Assembly: GCA_029237695.1 (NCBI GenBank)
Contig: CM055272.1
Span: forward strand, 37,476,901 to 37,540,900
Reading direction: 5' to 3'
DNA length: 64,000 bases
Origin: Conchocele bisecta
Lineage: Eukaryota; Mollusca; Bivalvia; Lucinida; Thyasiridae
In this document: in pieces, positions 30,849 through 43,095 of the stretch
Numbering within the stretch: position 1 is the stretch's first letter
How the letters are laid out: every line of letters starts with the position of its first letter
Made by a program: the position numbers and the translations under genes
Notes under the pieces: generated by a model
The model's database searches: none
What the model was told of the DNA's origin: nothing
Seen by the model: only the letters and a program-made list of their open reading frames with translations

Positions 30849-31507
30849 TGCTCCAGATAAGCTTTCGTATTTGCTTAAATACCCAATTAAAATTGCCGAA
30901 AACCCAATTGAAATCAGAAGTAGCAAATATCAACAAGAATTCCGCGGAATCAAATGTCTCGCCTTGTTCCGCCTTGACATTGACCCTGGGGCCCCAAGAA
31001 AAAAATATTAATAGTCCTATATTCATCAACATATCATAGTAAAGGTATGTATAAAGTTTGGTGACTGTAGCTGATAAGGTGTTGGAAGTAATGACCGTAA
31101 CACAAAAACTTAACATTGAATGATGACGCCGCCCCGACTCCGGAAAAGCAAAACCTATGTCTCGCTTTCCGCTTTCGCGGGGGAGACAAAAAGCAATACA
31201 AAATTTGTGGTACCTTTACCATGCTTCAGAAAACAATAAATAGACCATAAATATAGCATATTTTTTCTTATTTTCCATGAAAACACATCTTGGTATTTCA
31301 TTAGAATTGTCTCCAAGGAGACAATTCTAAAGAAATGCCAAGACATATTTTCATTTTGAAGCAAACTATTAAATAATTGCTGTCTGTTGATGTGTAAACA
31401 GTATTCTGATTTTATTTTACCCAATTAAAATGTTTAAATACCCAATTGCTTCAGAAATGAAGGAGTGACAATACTCGATTACTAATTACTTATCTGGAAC
31501 CCTGTTG
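30849..31507. mobile_element. GCTCCAGATAAG-family MITE (subfamily B) with insertion
   Basis: Left GCTCCAGATAAGCTTTCGTA, interior AATACCCAATTAAAATTGCC, hairpin ATTAGAATTGTCTCCAAGGA, right TTACTTATCTGGAACC. About 260 bp (30925-31186) between AGTAGCAAA and AAAAAGCAATAC is absent from other copies; it is a foreign insertion. Confidence 0.75.
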
Positions 31508-31548
31508 CTCTACCCCTACACTATCAAAGACCACTAGCAGAGCTCCAG

Positions 31549-32245
31549 ATAAGTTTTGTATCTAAAGAGTATTATACCCCCAGATTTCAAATTCAATGCG
31601 TATTTCAGGGATTCCGCTGGAGAAAATACTCTCAATAATAGCGCTATTTATAGTCACCTTGAATTAACGTATAGTACTGTACGAGACCAAGTGGGTGGGG
31701 TAATGGGATTTTTTTTAATAGGCATTTTTTTGGTGTCATAGGTCGAGTCTTCCACCTGTGGCCAAATATTGGGGTGGCAGTTGGGGCCTGCGTGTGGTCC
31801 GTTTAGAAACCGCCGTGGGGCCGGTCGGGACCATCGGGGCGCCCGGCGGATGTTGTACAAAGCGCCCGGGATTCGGGAGTTGGGCTGTGAGGCTATCGTA
31901 GGGTGGCCGTGAGGGGCCCGTGAAAATGCCACAGCGCCTGGCGGATTTTCCCCCAATAATTTTCAGGCACTCGCCAGATCAGTTTCCGGCAGGCCGCTGC
32001 CCTAGCGACGTGTCTACGGGCTTTACACAACCTAAAATCGCGCTTGGAAAATCACAGATTTGGGAGTCAGGTTTTCACGCACGCGGGGTTCAGGCGACCC
32101 CAAAAATCACAGCGGAGCCTGTAGAAATCGGGCAATGTCCGGCTGGACGCCTCGCGGAAATGCCATTTTTGGCCTGTTTTACGAGTCGCGCTGGCTCTGC
32201 GACCGATATGTGACTGAGGGCCGCTATATCTGGAGCTCTGCAAAG
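31549..32245. mobile_element. AGCTCCAGATAAG-family MITE with GC-rich insertion
   Basis: Left CAGAGCTCCAGATAAGTTTT, right CTATATCTGGAGCTCTG. From 31608 the body is replaced by CAGGGATTCCGCTGGAGAAA and a GC-rich stretch whose first part matches the arms of 34277-35361. Confidence 0.65.
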
Positions 32246-33300
32246 ACATACCCAGTTAAGCGGAGAAAATGTTAAGTTATATTCTGTGGTACAGACGGAC
32301 GTAACCTATATGGTCTCACGTTAAACCACTGGTCCTATGCCACAGGGCAGTAAAATTGTATTTGAAGCAGTAGAAATCAATTGCCAGCAGTACTTCTGCA
32401 TACGTAAACAAAATTCTAGAAATCTGAAACAAATACTGGTATCATTGTTTTCGGGACAGCAGTTTTCTAAATTTGACTTGCCCCGCGTATCACTGATGTG
32501 AAAAGATTTTTGTGAAGACTATATACTGTTTGGCATACATCATAATGCCAGTGTTATAATTCATATACTACAGACGACAAAATTTCCCACAGCGTTACAG
32601 ACTTTCACCTAGCTTAGCTAACTTTCACCATAAAATTTCTCACCAACCTACACTATCATCCGAGTGACAGGAACCAAATCTGGAACCCACGACGGTACAA
32701 GAATATGAGCAAATACACATGCTTGAACCCTAGTTCCGAGCACAAGCATTCGGCTTTCATTGGTATACCTCTATATATATATGAACATGGCTTCTAACTT
32801 TGGTCGGACACGACCTCGTATCATAACAAAAAAAACATGTTTAAAATTGTAATTTTCTCTGCATTGTATGTATTTCTGCAGGATATCGATAATTCTCAAA
32901 TGATCAGATGAACTTGCCAGTACAAAATTGACATGATTTCATTTGTTATGATACAAGGTTGTGTCCGACCTGAGAAAACGAGCTGTAATTCGATATTATT
33001 TGCATAAATATGATGTATGTTATTTTAGCAGGATAACAATAATTCTTAAATGAACATGTGCACATTCGCCAAAATATTCACATTAGTGTTAATAAAATAG
33101 CGGAATGTGTTGCGATACGAGGTCGTGTCCGACCAAAGTTAGAAGCCTTGTTCATTGAAAGAGTTATAGCTACCGATGAAAGCCGAAACATGCCGAATGC
33201 CTGTGGTTCCGAGTACAAAACTCTAATTACATTGCATTACATAAGCGTTACGATGGGAGTAGTATTTCCAAATTTGCGTTTGAAACGTTCTTAGTGTACT
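32246..33300. repeat. Intergenic; fold-back element at 32740-33213
   Basis: Arms GGCTTCTAACTTTGGTCGGA and inverse (32789-33152) with inner GACACGACCTCGTATC; outer part pairs GGCTTTCATTGGTA with its inverse. No gene in the rest. Confidence 0.65.
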
Positions 33301-34270
33301 TTTTACTTCGTGGAAAGTGACCTAAGAATTTTGCTAATACACTTCGTTAGGTTTGTTTAGGATATTTATCTCGAATTGTAGAATTTTCGCTCAATTATCA
33401 ATAACAAACAATATAGCAAATGTTGCCGAAATTACTATGGCTCATATTGTAAATAACTGTAGGCAGAAAATTTCATACTGGCAGTGCTGTTCCAAAAAAA
33501 TGTTTCTTTAATATATTGAAACATTATTGTAGGCCAAACTTGAAAATCAACATTTATTTCCCCAATTGTTGGGACAGGTTTCTTATTCTTCCAGGTTTAT
33601 TTAAGTTGTTGACAGTTTATATAATATTAATAATTGACAAGACAGATCCACAAGGACAGTTGTCAAACAATGCAGACTACGGAAAATTAACATCAAACAT
33701 ATTCCAGGTGAAGACTGGGACTGGGAGACATTGTCAGCCATTTTTAACTTTTAGTTGGGCAGATTTTTCATAAACCAAGGCTAATATTCAGTTTTACATG
33801 TAAACAACGACGATTCGTTACCTAGATACAACTAATCTTGTTTCATTTTAAAGTTCTTGCTTGAGGAATACGTCATCAACAGCTGATAAAATGTTTTAGA
33901 TGGGTGAAAAGCTGATTTTTTTACAAACAGCAGTGGCAATGCCTTCCACGGTTAACTTCGGAGATTTCCGGTAAATTCCGGCGGGAAAATATGAAAGGAT
34001 TTGATTGGCCAATAATCATTTCCGTTTTCAAATTATTGGCGGGAAGAATAAGCAGGCTGAACCGAACTTGTGAATTTTTACCGTTTTTTCGCGTATTTAG
34101 ATAGATAGATATATTATTTTAATCCTCCATAATCATGAAGAGTACAATACAATGATAGAACATAAATACATATAACATAATTACAAAACTAACAGACAAT
34201 GAATGACATAGATCTACGTTTACGCATATTTACATGCTTCAAAAACGTGTACCGTCCGCGATGATTCTAC
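33301..34270. other. Intergenic; nothing recognised
   Basis: AT-rich, no repeat ends or exons found. Confidence 0.4.
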
Positions 34271-34276
34271 CCCGAA

Positions 34277-35361
34277 GCATATTAGCTCACTGCAGGCCCA
34301 CAGGTGGAAGACTCGGACCTATGACACCAAACAAAATGCCTATTAAAAAAAAAATCCCATTACCCCACCCACTTGGTCTCGTACAGTACCATACGCTATA
34401 TAAAGGTGAGTATAAATAGGGCTATTATTTCTGGTTGAGAGTAGTTGTGCAAAATCGCCTCCTTTTGAGTTTTTTTTTTAGCTTTGCTACAGGGACTCCG
34501 GAGCTACCGGGGAAACGAGGTTTCCTCCACCAGGAGTAATTGCTTTTTATGTCGAAATTGACAATCTGCATTACTCCAATATAGACAAAAATCAAACGAT
34601 TTAATGTGTATTAGTCTATTTCGGCCAAAATCTGACGGTGTGGTAGGTGACTCAAAACTAAACTAAAATTAAAATAAATGTTAGTAAATAACAAAAACAA
34701 ATATATATATAAAACCCAATTAACAACACAAAATCAGCAACCACGGTTATCATGATAGGTTAATATAGCATTCTGATACAGCACACTAACATAGGGTGAG
34801 GGTGACACGTCAAATACCATACCGTCAGAAATCACTTTCTTCTTCTCTTCTCTTCTCGATGGTGATTAGGTAGGATTGGGACTAAATGTGACAATAAGTT
34901 AATTACGTAGAGCACACTTGCTAGACACATGTAAGCTGATGGGTGCTATAGGAGGCCTCAAATTATAGGTTACCATACCTGCATAGATTCTCCTATATTT
35001 GACGCACATTTTTGGAGCCTGAATGAGCTCTGTGTGAGATTCTTTCGTACACGCAAATTTCGCTTTGGATGGGGTATACAAAATGCGAATAACTGAATAA
35101 ATTCTGGAAACAGCGATTTGAAGTGAGTATATTCACACACCTAATACCTTTATCGATTGCCAGAGATAGAAGTCATACATTTAATCGGTGTTTATTGTGT
35201 TTGTGCGAGCCGGAAAAGAGAGGGCTCTTTCTATTTATACTCGCCTTTATATAGCATATGGTACTGTACGAGACCAAGTGGGTGGGGTAATGGGATTTTT
35301 TTAATAGGCTTTTATTTTAGTGTCATAGGTCCGAGTCTTCCACCTGTGTGCAGGCCCGGGC
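34277..35361. repeat. 1.1 kb inverted-repeat element
   Basis: Arms of about 150 bp (34277-34425 and 35212-35361): CACAGGTGGAAGACTCGGAC, TCGTACAGTACCATACG. Each arm has inward TATATAAAGGTGAGTATAAA, TATA-like but probably just repeat sequence. Middle has no long frame. Confidence 0.7.
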
Positions 35362-35595
35362 CTGCAGAAATTTCAGAGAAATTAAAAAAAAAACAACAAC
35401 ATCAAAATGCAATAAAAAAAAGTATGTGAGGTAGGGGTTAGGTGTGTCATTCCATGTATATTGAGGGGTAGTGTGTGTCACTCGTATATATTGGCAAGGG
35501 CGGCGGATGTGGGGTGTGGCGCGTGGTGGTGTGGGGGACCTGACCCCCCCCCATAATTTTGTTTATGTCAGTAGATCTAGATCTACCCGGTATGA

Positions 35596-35842
35596 CAGGG
35601 GCGGATCTGGAGGGGGTGGGGGTTCCGGGGTTGCAACCCAATCCCGCCCACCCCTCGTTCAGCCACGGAGTTTAAATAGATCACAATTTACCACCAGTTG
35701 GAGTCTGAATTAAAAGGCCGTAAAACACAGGAAAGTGCATTTCTGGACATCTAGATTTCAATTTGTTTCCGAGGGGACATGCCCGGATCCCACTAGCATA
35801 ATAGGACAACCCCCCGTTCCACAAATGCTGGATCCGCCCCTG
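35596..35842. mobile_element. CAGGGGCGGATC-family MITE
   Basis: CAGGGGCGGATCTGGAGGGG to GCTGGATCCGCCCCTG. Confidence 0.8.
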
Positions 35843-36594
35843 TATTATATAGAGGATATTCATATTTTTGCAACGAATACCGGCGCGAATATCCCCTGCT
35901 CCCGGCAAAAATAAAACAAGAGAAGAAAATCTACAATACTCGAGTAGTTGGATGACTTTTTCGTGGCCTAGGTGTCAGGAAATCGCATCTGCGGCGATCT
36001 GGCATTTAAACATTTCCTGGGGGAGGACCCCCAGAACCCGCGACTTTACGATTTCGCGCGCGCGGAGGTCGGGTACGCCGAATTTTAATTACAGACCCCC
36101 CCCCCCCCCCCCTCCCTGCAATTATTTCTGTATCCGCGCCTGGAATATGACATATATGTTCATCGAGTGGTGACATATTCGTTGAAATAATATGAATATT
36201 CTATTTATTATATACCGCTCCATGGAAATTAGCAGTTTTTTAGACTGTATACGGTAATTAATGTGTTTTTGCAGCCTATTTACGCTGTTTTCCCGAACAT
36301 AGATTTTATGAATATAGATAGCGGAAGTAGTCGTATTTTCACCGGAAGTTGTTTATTTCATCGATGAGAATATGACTTTTATTTACAGCGTAAAACTATG
36401 TATTTCATGGGTAGGTATATAATAAAAACATTTTTTTACCAATCCCCAATATTTGTTCACGCGACATAGATCGATTTATGGTCAGAAATACGATACAAAG
36501 CTACAGTTAAACTTACTATTATTTCCTAATCTCTTTCATATGTTTCGTCACTTTCTACATCAGGATCTGCACTGTTCGCCATAATGACGTGACC
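35843..36594. other. Intergenic; nothing recognised
   Basis: Contains a C-run at about 36097-36113. The last 40 bases match the interior of the GTGACTGG MITE (GGATCTGCACTGTTCGCCAT). Confidence 0.45.
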
Positions 36595-38805
36595 ATTCTC
36601 ATTTCAAGCTGACCTGTCACACTGACCATTCTCATTTCAAGATGACCTGTCACACTGCCCCTTCTCGTTTCAAGCTGACCTGTCACACTGACGTGTTTGT
36701 GTTTTAAGCTGACCTGTCACTCTGACCATTCTTGTTTCAAGCTGATCTGTCACACTGGCCATTCTCGTTTCAGGCTGACCTGTCATGCTGAATTTTCTCG
36801 TTTCAGACTGACCTGTCACACTGACTTTTCTCGTTTCAAGCTGACCTGTCACACTGACCATTCTTGTTTCAAGCTGACCTATCACACTGACCATTCTTGT
36901 TTCAAGCTGACCTGTCACACTGACAATTCTTGTTTCAAGCTGACCTATCACACTGACCATTCTTGTTTCAAGCTGACCTGTCACACTGACCATTCTTGTT
37001 TCACGCTGACCTATCACACTGACCATTCGTATTTCAAGCTGACCTGTCACTAACGTGTCTGTATGTGATGCTGACCATTCTCGTTTCCAGCTGACCTGTC
37101 ATACTGACCATTCTTGTTTCAGGCTGACCTGTCATGCTGAATTTTCTCGTTTCAGGCTGACCTGTCACACTGACTTTTCTCGTTTCAAGCTGACGTGTCA
37201 CACTGACCATTCTGATTTCAAGCTGACCTGTCACACTGACCATTCTCGTTTCAAGCTGACCTGTCACACTGACCATTCTTGTTTCAAGCTGACCTGTCAC
37301 ACTGACAATTCTCGTTTCAGGATGACCTGTCATGCTTAATGTTCTCGTTTCAGGCTGACATGTCTTGCTGAATTTTCTCGTTTCAAGCTGACCTGTTACA
37401 CTGACTTTTCTCGTTTCAAGCTGACCTGTCACACTGACCATTCTTGTTTCAAGCTGACCATTCTTGTTTCAAGCTGACCTGTCACACTGACCATTCTCGT
37501 TTCAGGATGACATGTCATGCTTAATTTTCTCGTTTCAGGCTGACCTGTCTTGCTGAATTTTCTCGTTTCAAGCTGACCTGTTACACTGACTTTTCTCGTT
37601 TCAAGCTGACCTGTCACACTGACCATTCTTGTTTCAAACTGACCTATCACACTGACTATTCTTGTTTCAAGCTGACCTATCACACTGACCAATCTTGTTT
37701 CAAGCTGACCTGTCACTGACCCTTGTTCACCTGACCATCTTGTTTCACACTGACCTGTCACACTGACCATATGTCTGTTTCTTCGTCCAAGCTGACCTGT
37801 CACACTGACCATTCTTGTTTCACGCTGACCTGTCACACTGACCATTCTTGTTTCAAGCTGAGCTGTCACACTGTCCATTGGTGTTTCAGGCTGACCTGTC
37901 ATACTGACCATTCTTGTTTCAAGCTGACCTTTCACACTGACCATTCTTGTTTCATGCTGACCTGTCACACTGACCATTCTTGTTTCAAGCTGACCTATCA
38001 TATTGACCATTCTTGTTTCAAGCTGTAACTGACCATTCTTGTTTCACGCTGACCTGTCCACTGATCATTCTTGTTTCACGCTGACCTGTCACACTGACCA
38101 TTCTTGTTTCACGCTGACCTATCATATTGACCATTCTAGTTTCCAGCTGACCTGTCATACTGACCATACTTGTTTCAAGCTTACTTGTCATACTGACCCT
38201 TCTCGTTTCAAGCTCACCTGTCACACTGGAATTTCTCGTTTCAAGCTGACCTGTCAGACTTACCCTTCTCGTTTCAAGCTGACCTGTCACACTGATCATT
38301 CTCGTTTCAAGCTGACCTGTTACACTGACCATTCTCGTTTCAAGCTGACCTGTCACACTGACCCTTCTCGTTTCAAGCTGACCTGTCACACTGACCCTTC
38401 TCGTTTAAAGTTGACCTGTCACACTGACCATTCTCGTTTCAAGCTGACCTGTCACACTGACCCTTCTCGTTTCAAGCTGACCTGTCATAATGATCATTAT
38501 TGTTTAAAGTTGACCTGTCACACTGACCATTCTCGTTTAAAGTTGACCTGTCACACTGACCATTCTCGTTTCAAGCTGACCTGTCACACTGACCCTTCTC
38601 GTTTCAAGCTGACCTGTCACACTGATCATTATTGTTTCAAATTGACCTGTCATGCTGACCATTCTCGTTTCAAGCTGACCTGTCATACTGATCATTCTCG
38701 TTTCAATCTGACTTATCACACTCACGTGTCTGTATGTCAAGTTGACCTGTCATGCTGACCATTCTCGTTTCCAGCTGACCTGTCATACTGACCATTCGTG
38801 TTTAC
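36595..38805. repeat. 33-bp minisatellite, about 67 units
   Basis: Unit GACCTGTCACACTGACCATT + CTCGTTTCAAGCT. Since 33 is a multiple of three, both strands hold long open frames of an 11-residue repeat (minus: VTGQLETRMVS; plus: CHTDHSRFKLT). Variants (TTGTT/CTCGTT, ACTTTT, ACCCTT) occur in blocks, and higher-order repeats recur at about 37060-37440 and 37440-37690. Codon pattern shows no sign of selection; I call it non-coding. Confidence 0.9.
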
Positions 38806-38985
38806 AAAATTTACAATATTTTTCATCAATAAAATAAAAAGTTGACAAATATAATTCCGCATGTACCCTAAATTTTTTGTTAACTTTTGACGCCATTTGC
38901 GGAAAATATTGTAAATATTGTAAACGTATTTCATGAAGTTACGCAGATGTCCGAAGGTACAAACTCACATGACGTGTCTGATATA
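38806..38985. mobile_element. Diverged copy of the 16631-16850 MITE
   Basis: ACAAAATTTACAATATTTTT, CGCAGATGTCCGAAGGTACA, CACATGACGTGTCTGATATA. Left end lost into the minisatellite. Confidence 0.65.
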
Positions 38986-39590
38986 TGGTCACCACTCAGT
39001 TTCTCCGGAGCGCCAGAGAATCACTGCCTGGTGGTACCAGGCAGTGATTCTCTGGCGCACTGGAGAAATTGCCTCAAGGAAGATTCGCCTACACTTACGG
39101 CAATTGTGGCTGCGGCCGGAAAAATGGGACTTATGGCATTTCTGAACAGTGTAGCTCCTGATCCAATAGCACACTCCTGTAAATATATATCAGGGGCGGA
39201 TCTGGAGGGGATAGGGGGGGGGGGGGGGTTCCGGTGTTGCAACCACGGAGTTTACATAGATCACAGTTGATACCACCAGTTGGAGTATGAATTTAAAAGC
39301 CGTAAAACACAGGAAAGTGCATTTCGACGAGCTCAAAAATAGAACAACACCCTAGTTGCGAACGGTAACTATATCGGTAACGGTAGTTACTCCCGTACCG
39401 TCCGTAGCTAGCTACGAACGGTACGGGAGTAGATTGCAAGAGTTACCTTCGCTACTAGACAACCTCCCCGTTCCCGAAATGCTGGATTCGCCCCTGTTTA
39501 TATGTCTTGTTAGAAGCATAACAGGTGTTTTCTTGATGGAATGGTCAGCAGTGTAGATCCTGATCAGACCTGTCGGTTTTCGACATAGAG
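38986..39590. mobile_element. Degraded GTGACTGG-family MITE with nested MITE and hairpin
   Basis: Hairpin GCCAGAGAATCACTGCCTGG and inverse at 39012-39058. Interior AGTGTAGCTCCTGATC continues on both sides of the CAGGGGCGG MITE at 39191-39496, showing insertion order. Confidence 0.6.
39191..39496. mobile_element. CAGGGGCGGATC-family MITE
   Basis: CAGGGGCGGATCTGGAGGGG, G-run, GTACCGTCCGTAGCTAGCTA hairpin, end GGATTCGCCCCTG. Confidence 0.82.
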
Positions 39591-39747
39591 TTTACAGATA
39601 GCCGTTAAACACCAATAAACAAACAAACAAACAAACCTCCATTCGCCCGGCTGACTTACTAAAACTACTGAAACGTGACTGCAGTAGTGAAAGCCAAGGG
39701 TCATGCAGCACTAAGGCACAGCGACGTGTCACTGCAAGGCAAATGTA

Positions 39748-39850
39748 TGGAACGCCAAATCTACATATAGTCAACTAATGATTGCTAAATATTTATAGCT
39801 AGCTCCAAATCATTTGAAGAGCTCTATACATCATTTGGAGCTAGCTCTAA
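39748..39850. mobile_element. End fragment of palindrome-array element
   Basis: TA then TGGAACGCCAAATCTACATA and a few GAGCTC/GCTAGC units; the inner part and right end are absent. Confidence 0.7.
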
Positions 39851-40240
39851 ATATTGAAGGACCCGTTCTATACCTGATCATCCTTTGATTCAAAGATAAT
39901 TGCTTCGTAAATCTGATGTAATATATGTATAACATACATGTGAACACTGCCTCGTTACTGTATCCTATACAGCACATGGAGTGGCGAACTCGGCCATCTT
40001 TTTGTGTTCAAGCCATCAGATACCCTCACATCTTCTGGCGTTTGACACAAGGTGCAAAATGCGAAGTAGAACATATGATATAATGTAGTTAATCACACGT
40101 ATAAAAGCCAGGACAACGGACTCCTATCAATTATATTACACTAAACAGTAAAATATGTCAGTTTCCTGGACAGGTTTGTGTCTGTATTTTAACAACATGA
40201 ACCACCATTATAAATAGCCTGTATAACATGCGGTGTATAT
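39851..40240. other. Intergenic; nothing recognised
   Basis: No gene or repeat boundary found. Confidence 0.4.
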
Positions 40241-40258
40241 CTGGAGGGAGTGGGGAGT

Positions 40259-40295
<37 letters not shown>

Positions 40296-40503
40296 CCGGT
40301 GTTGCAACCACGGAGTTTACATAGATCACAGTTTACCAACAGTTGGGGTCTGACTTTAATGCCGTAAAACAAATGAAAGTGCAACCCCCTTAGTTGTGAA
40401 CGGTAACTCTTGCAATTACTCCTACGGACGGTACGGGAGTAGATTGCAAGAGTTACCTTCGCAACTAGACACCCCCGTTCCCCAAATGCTGGATCCGCCC
40501 CTG
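40241..40503. mobile_element. CAGGGGCGGATC-family MITE with long G-run
   Basis: Left end degraded (TATATCTGGAGGGAGTGG), unbroken G-run at 40259-40294 (36 G), right end GGATCCGCCCCTG. Confidence 0.8.
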
Positions 40504-40590
40504 GTACAATATGATTGTATATTTATTATTTAGCAGTTATGGTGTGCAGTGGCAGCAACTCGACCCACAGAACTAAGTGAGTTACTAACC

Positions 40591-41121
40591 CGTAGCCTAT
40601 TTCAACAACATTGAAAAGTATACGTATCTAGCATATTATACTTTGAGAGAGAAATTTTCAATTTAAGGATACATTTATTAATTTTTCTTATACTAAATTT
40701 ATTACATTATCACAGCCACTTTGGCTGTGATAATGTAATAAATTCGGTATAATAATTCTGCATACTTTTAATCATAAAATATATGCAGTGGTTAGTTCTA
40801 TATGAAATAATGCATTTCGGGAAAAATAAATTGCTCCCTCAAAGTATAGTGAAATCGCGATGGCTCGAAATGCGATGGCTCGTAATGACGGGCTCGCTCG
40901 AAATAGCATCGCGGTCCCGATCATTTTTATTATACTGAATTTATTAAATTATCACAGCCATTTTGGCTGTGATAATGTAATAAATTCAGTATAATAATTC
41001 TGCATACTTGTAAACATCATATATATGCAGTAGTTAGTTCTATGTGAAATAATTCGGGGAAAAATAAATGATTACTTTGCTAGATAAGTATACTTTGCAA
41101 TTTTGATGAAATCGGCTACTG
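40591..41121. mobile_element. Chimeric MITE-1 with pogo-like remnant
   Basis: A first MITE-1 (40591-40853) ends at the same TA junction as 29118, then about 70 bp of that pogo-like left end (to CATCGCGGTCCCGAT), then the inner part of a second MITE-1 to CGGCTACTG. Confidence 0.82.
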
Positions 41122-42128
41122 GTTCGATATATTGACATAATTGTAAGACATGAAATAAGCCCATTTTTGTCGGAACATGAACCATAAAATTATGCGTCGA
41201 CAGTTAAATGAAGTTGCATACAATTACAGATGTACTGTTAATTGTTAACCAGGGGCCCGTTTCACTAACAAATCTTAGTTTGTTCATAAGTTCGAACTTA
41301 AGAAGTTATAACTTATGACAAATGTTATGACCGACTTAAGTCATTGCTTATTTGGTTTCACAAAACAAACTTAAGATGGTCATAACAAGTCCGTCATAAG
41401 TTACAACTTAGTTGTTGTTTACAGCTTTGGTATGTGCCGCGCGGGTTCGAATCCCGCTCGGGACTTTTATTTTTATGATGACTTTAATTTCCCTTTATGT
41501 GTTTTGACATCTAAAATAACGGAATTGCAGGCCTAATGTTGAATATTATTCATTTTTAAAAATAATTTCATGTAGAATATAAATTTTATCTCAATATTCC
41601 GACGCCATTGAATACATGTGGATATATTTATTGCCAACTAGTGAACCTTATACTGTAATATATACTGGCATATGACATGAAACAGCAACAAAAGAAGCAA
41701 TTAACATTGTATTTATTTTTACATTCCAATAAAATGGTAGTTCGACCATTTTGAAATTTTACTTAGATTACCTCCTTGATTCAAAAATCACGTTCAGAGT
41801 CAGCAGAACACGTGTACTGTCGATGATTAATGGTATGCCCGGTCAGATATGGATGCATCTGATACAACTACCGAATGACATATTATATTTATTTGAACTG
41901 GACACGGGTTATTTGCTGATTAAATGTAGAAATGCATGCACTGTTTGAGTCAGACACATATGTCACACATATAGGATTGCCCCTGAACATGTTGACCAGT
42001 ATAGGAATGGATTAACGCGCACATGCATTCAGCATAGAACGGGTCTGAAATTGTTGTTAAATGCGTCAGGACTGTTTCTCCATTTAGTCAGAAAACAAGG
42101 TATGCCCTTATCAGAAATTAAACACGGG

Positions 42129-42389
42129 CTAACACGCCAATACACTGTCCGCAAAAGTTATACTCCGCTTTCTAGAAACACTTGCTTTGCTAATGTTGTG
42201 TACATCTCCAATGACCGCCAGGAAACTACGAGTTGAGTAAAATCGCAATGCAATCAACACTGGCAATGACACTGGCAGACTGTGTGATCTCAGGGTTGAC
42301 CGTATAATGTCAGCATGTGCAATGTCGCATACTTGTAGAATAAGATCACGAGACAGCCTGCATTTAGATATTAGGTCCTCGTTATCCAT
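42129..42389 (-). pseudogene. HARBI1: HARBI1-like transposase fragment
   Basis: 86 residues: MDNEDLISKCRLSRDLILQV then CDIAHADIIRSTLRSHSLPV and LIALRFYSTRSFLAVIGDVH, ISKASVSRKRS. This is the N-terminal helix-turn-helix part of PIF/Harbinger transposases (SHxLPVxxQVLIALRFxATGSF, ISxxSVSR). No frame for the DDE catalytic part follows; short frames at 41751-41948 and 42051-42236 are unrelated in sequence. The element is dead. Confidence 0.8.
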
Positions 42390-42659
42390 GAAGTCTAGGG
42401 GATTGGTTCGGTCCTAAAGACTCGTTCCCGTCGTAAATTGCTTGCCTGGATTATAGCAAAATTAATGCAGCTGCCATCGTTTGTATGTTCTGTAAATAAA
42501 GAACAAACAAAAGTCAGATAGTCGTTCATACATGACACACCATTAGGTGGTATATTCATCACTTAAGACACCATAGGCTTAGGTTACGGAATATGTTGCA
42601 TTGTGTTCGTTTGTCTTAGACGACACCTCCAACCACCAAAGATCCCAGACATGTGTCCG

Positions 42660-43095
42660 GATGAACGGACGAATGGACAGACGGACAGGGCAGGGGCAGG
42701 GGCAGGGGCAGGGCAGGGCCGATTGACCGACCGACACCGTACGACTGATTGACAACGACCGACCGAACGACCGACCGACCGACACTGACCGACACAGACC
42801 AACACACCAACACCAACCGACCGACACCGACCGACAGAACGACATCACCGACACCGACACAGACCGACCGACACCGACCGACACTGACTGACACCGACCG
42901 ACACGACACAGAGAAACCGACACTTACCAACACCAACATACACTGACCTGCACCGACCGACCAACACCGACCGACACCGACTGCCGACCGACCGACCGAC
43001 CGACACCGACAGACCGACCAACCGACCGACAGACACCGACCGACACTGATCAACCGACCAACACTAACCAATGGACACCGACAGACAGACAGACA
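42660..43095. repeat. GACC/GACA simple-sequence repeat
   Basis: GACCGACACCGACCGACACT-like, starting with (GGGGCA)n at 42690-42712. Expansion inside the Harbinger element. Confidence 0.85.

Noticed and set aside
34480..34570. Possible spliceosomal RNA (AGCTTTGCTACAGGGACTCC resembles the start of U4)
   Set aside because: Only short matches; the U4 body and its loops are not recognisable, and it lies inside an inverted-repeat element.
34277..35361. LTR retrotransposon
   Set aside because: The repeated ends are inverted, not direct, and no gag or pol frame is present.
38039..38758. 239-codon frame of repeated CHTDHSRFKLT
   Set aside because: A by-product of a 33-bp minisatellite; equally open on the other strand.
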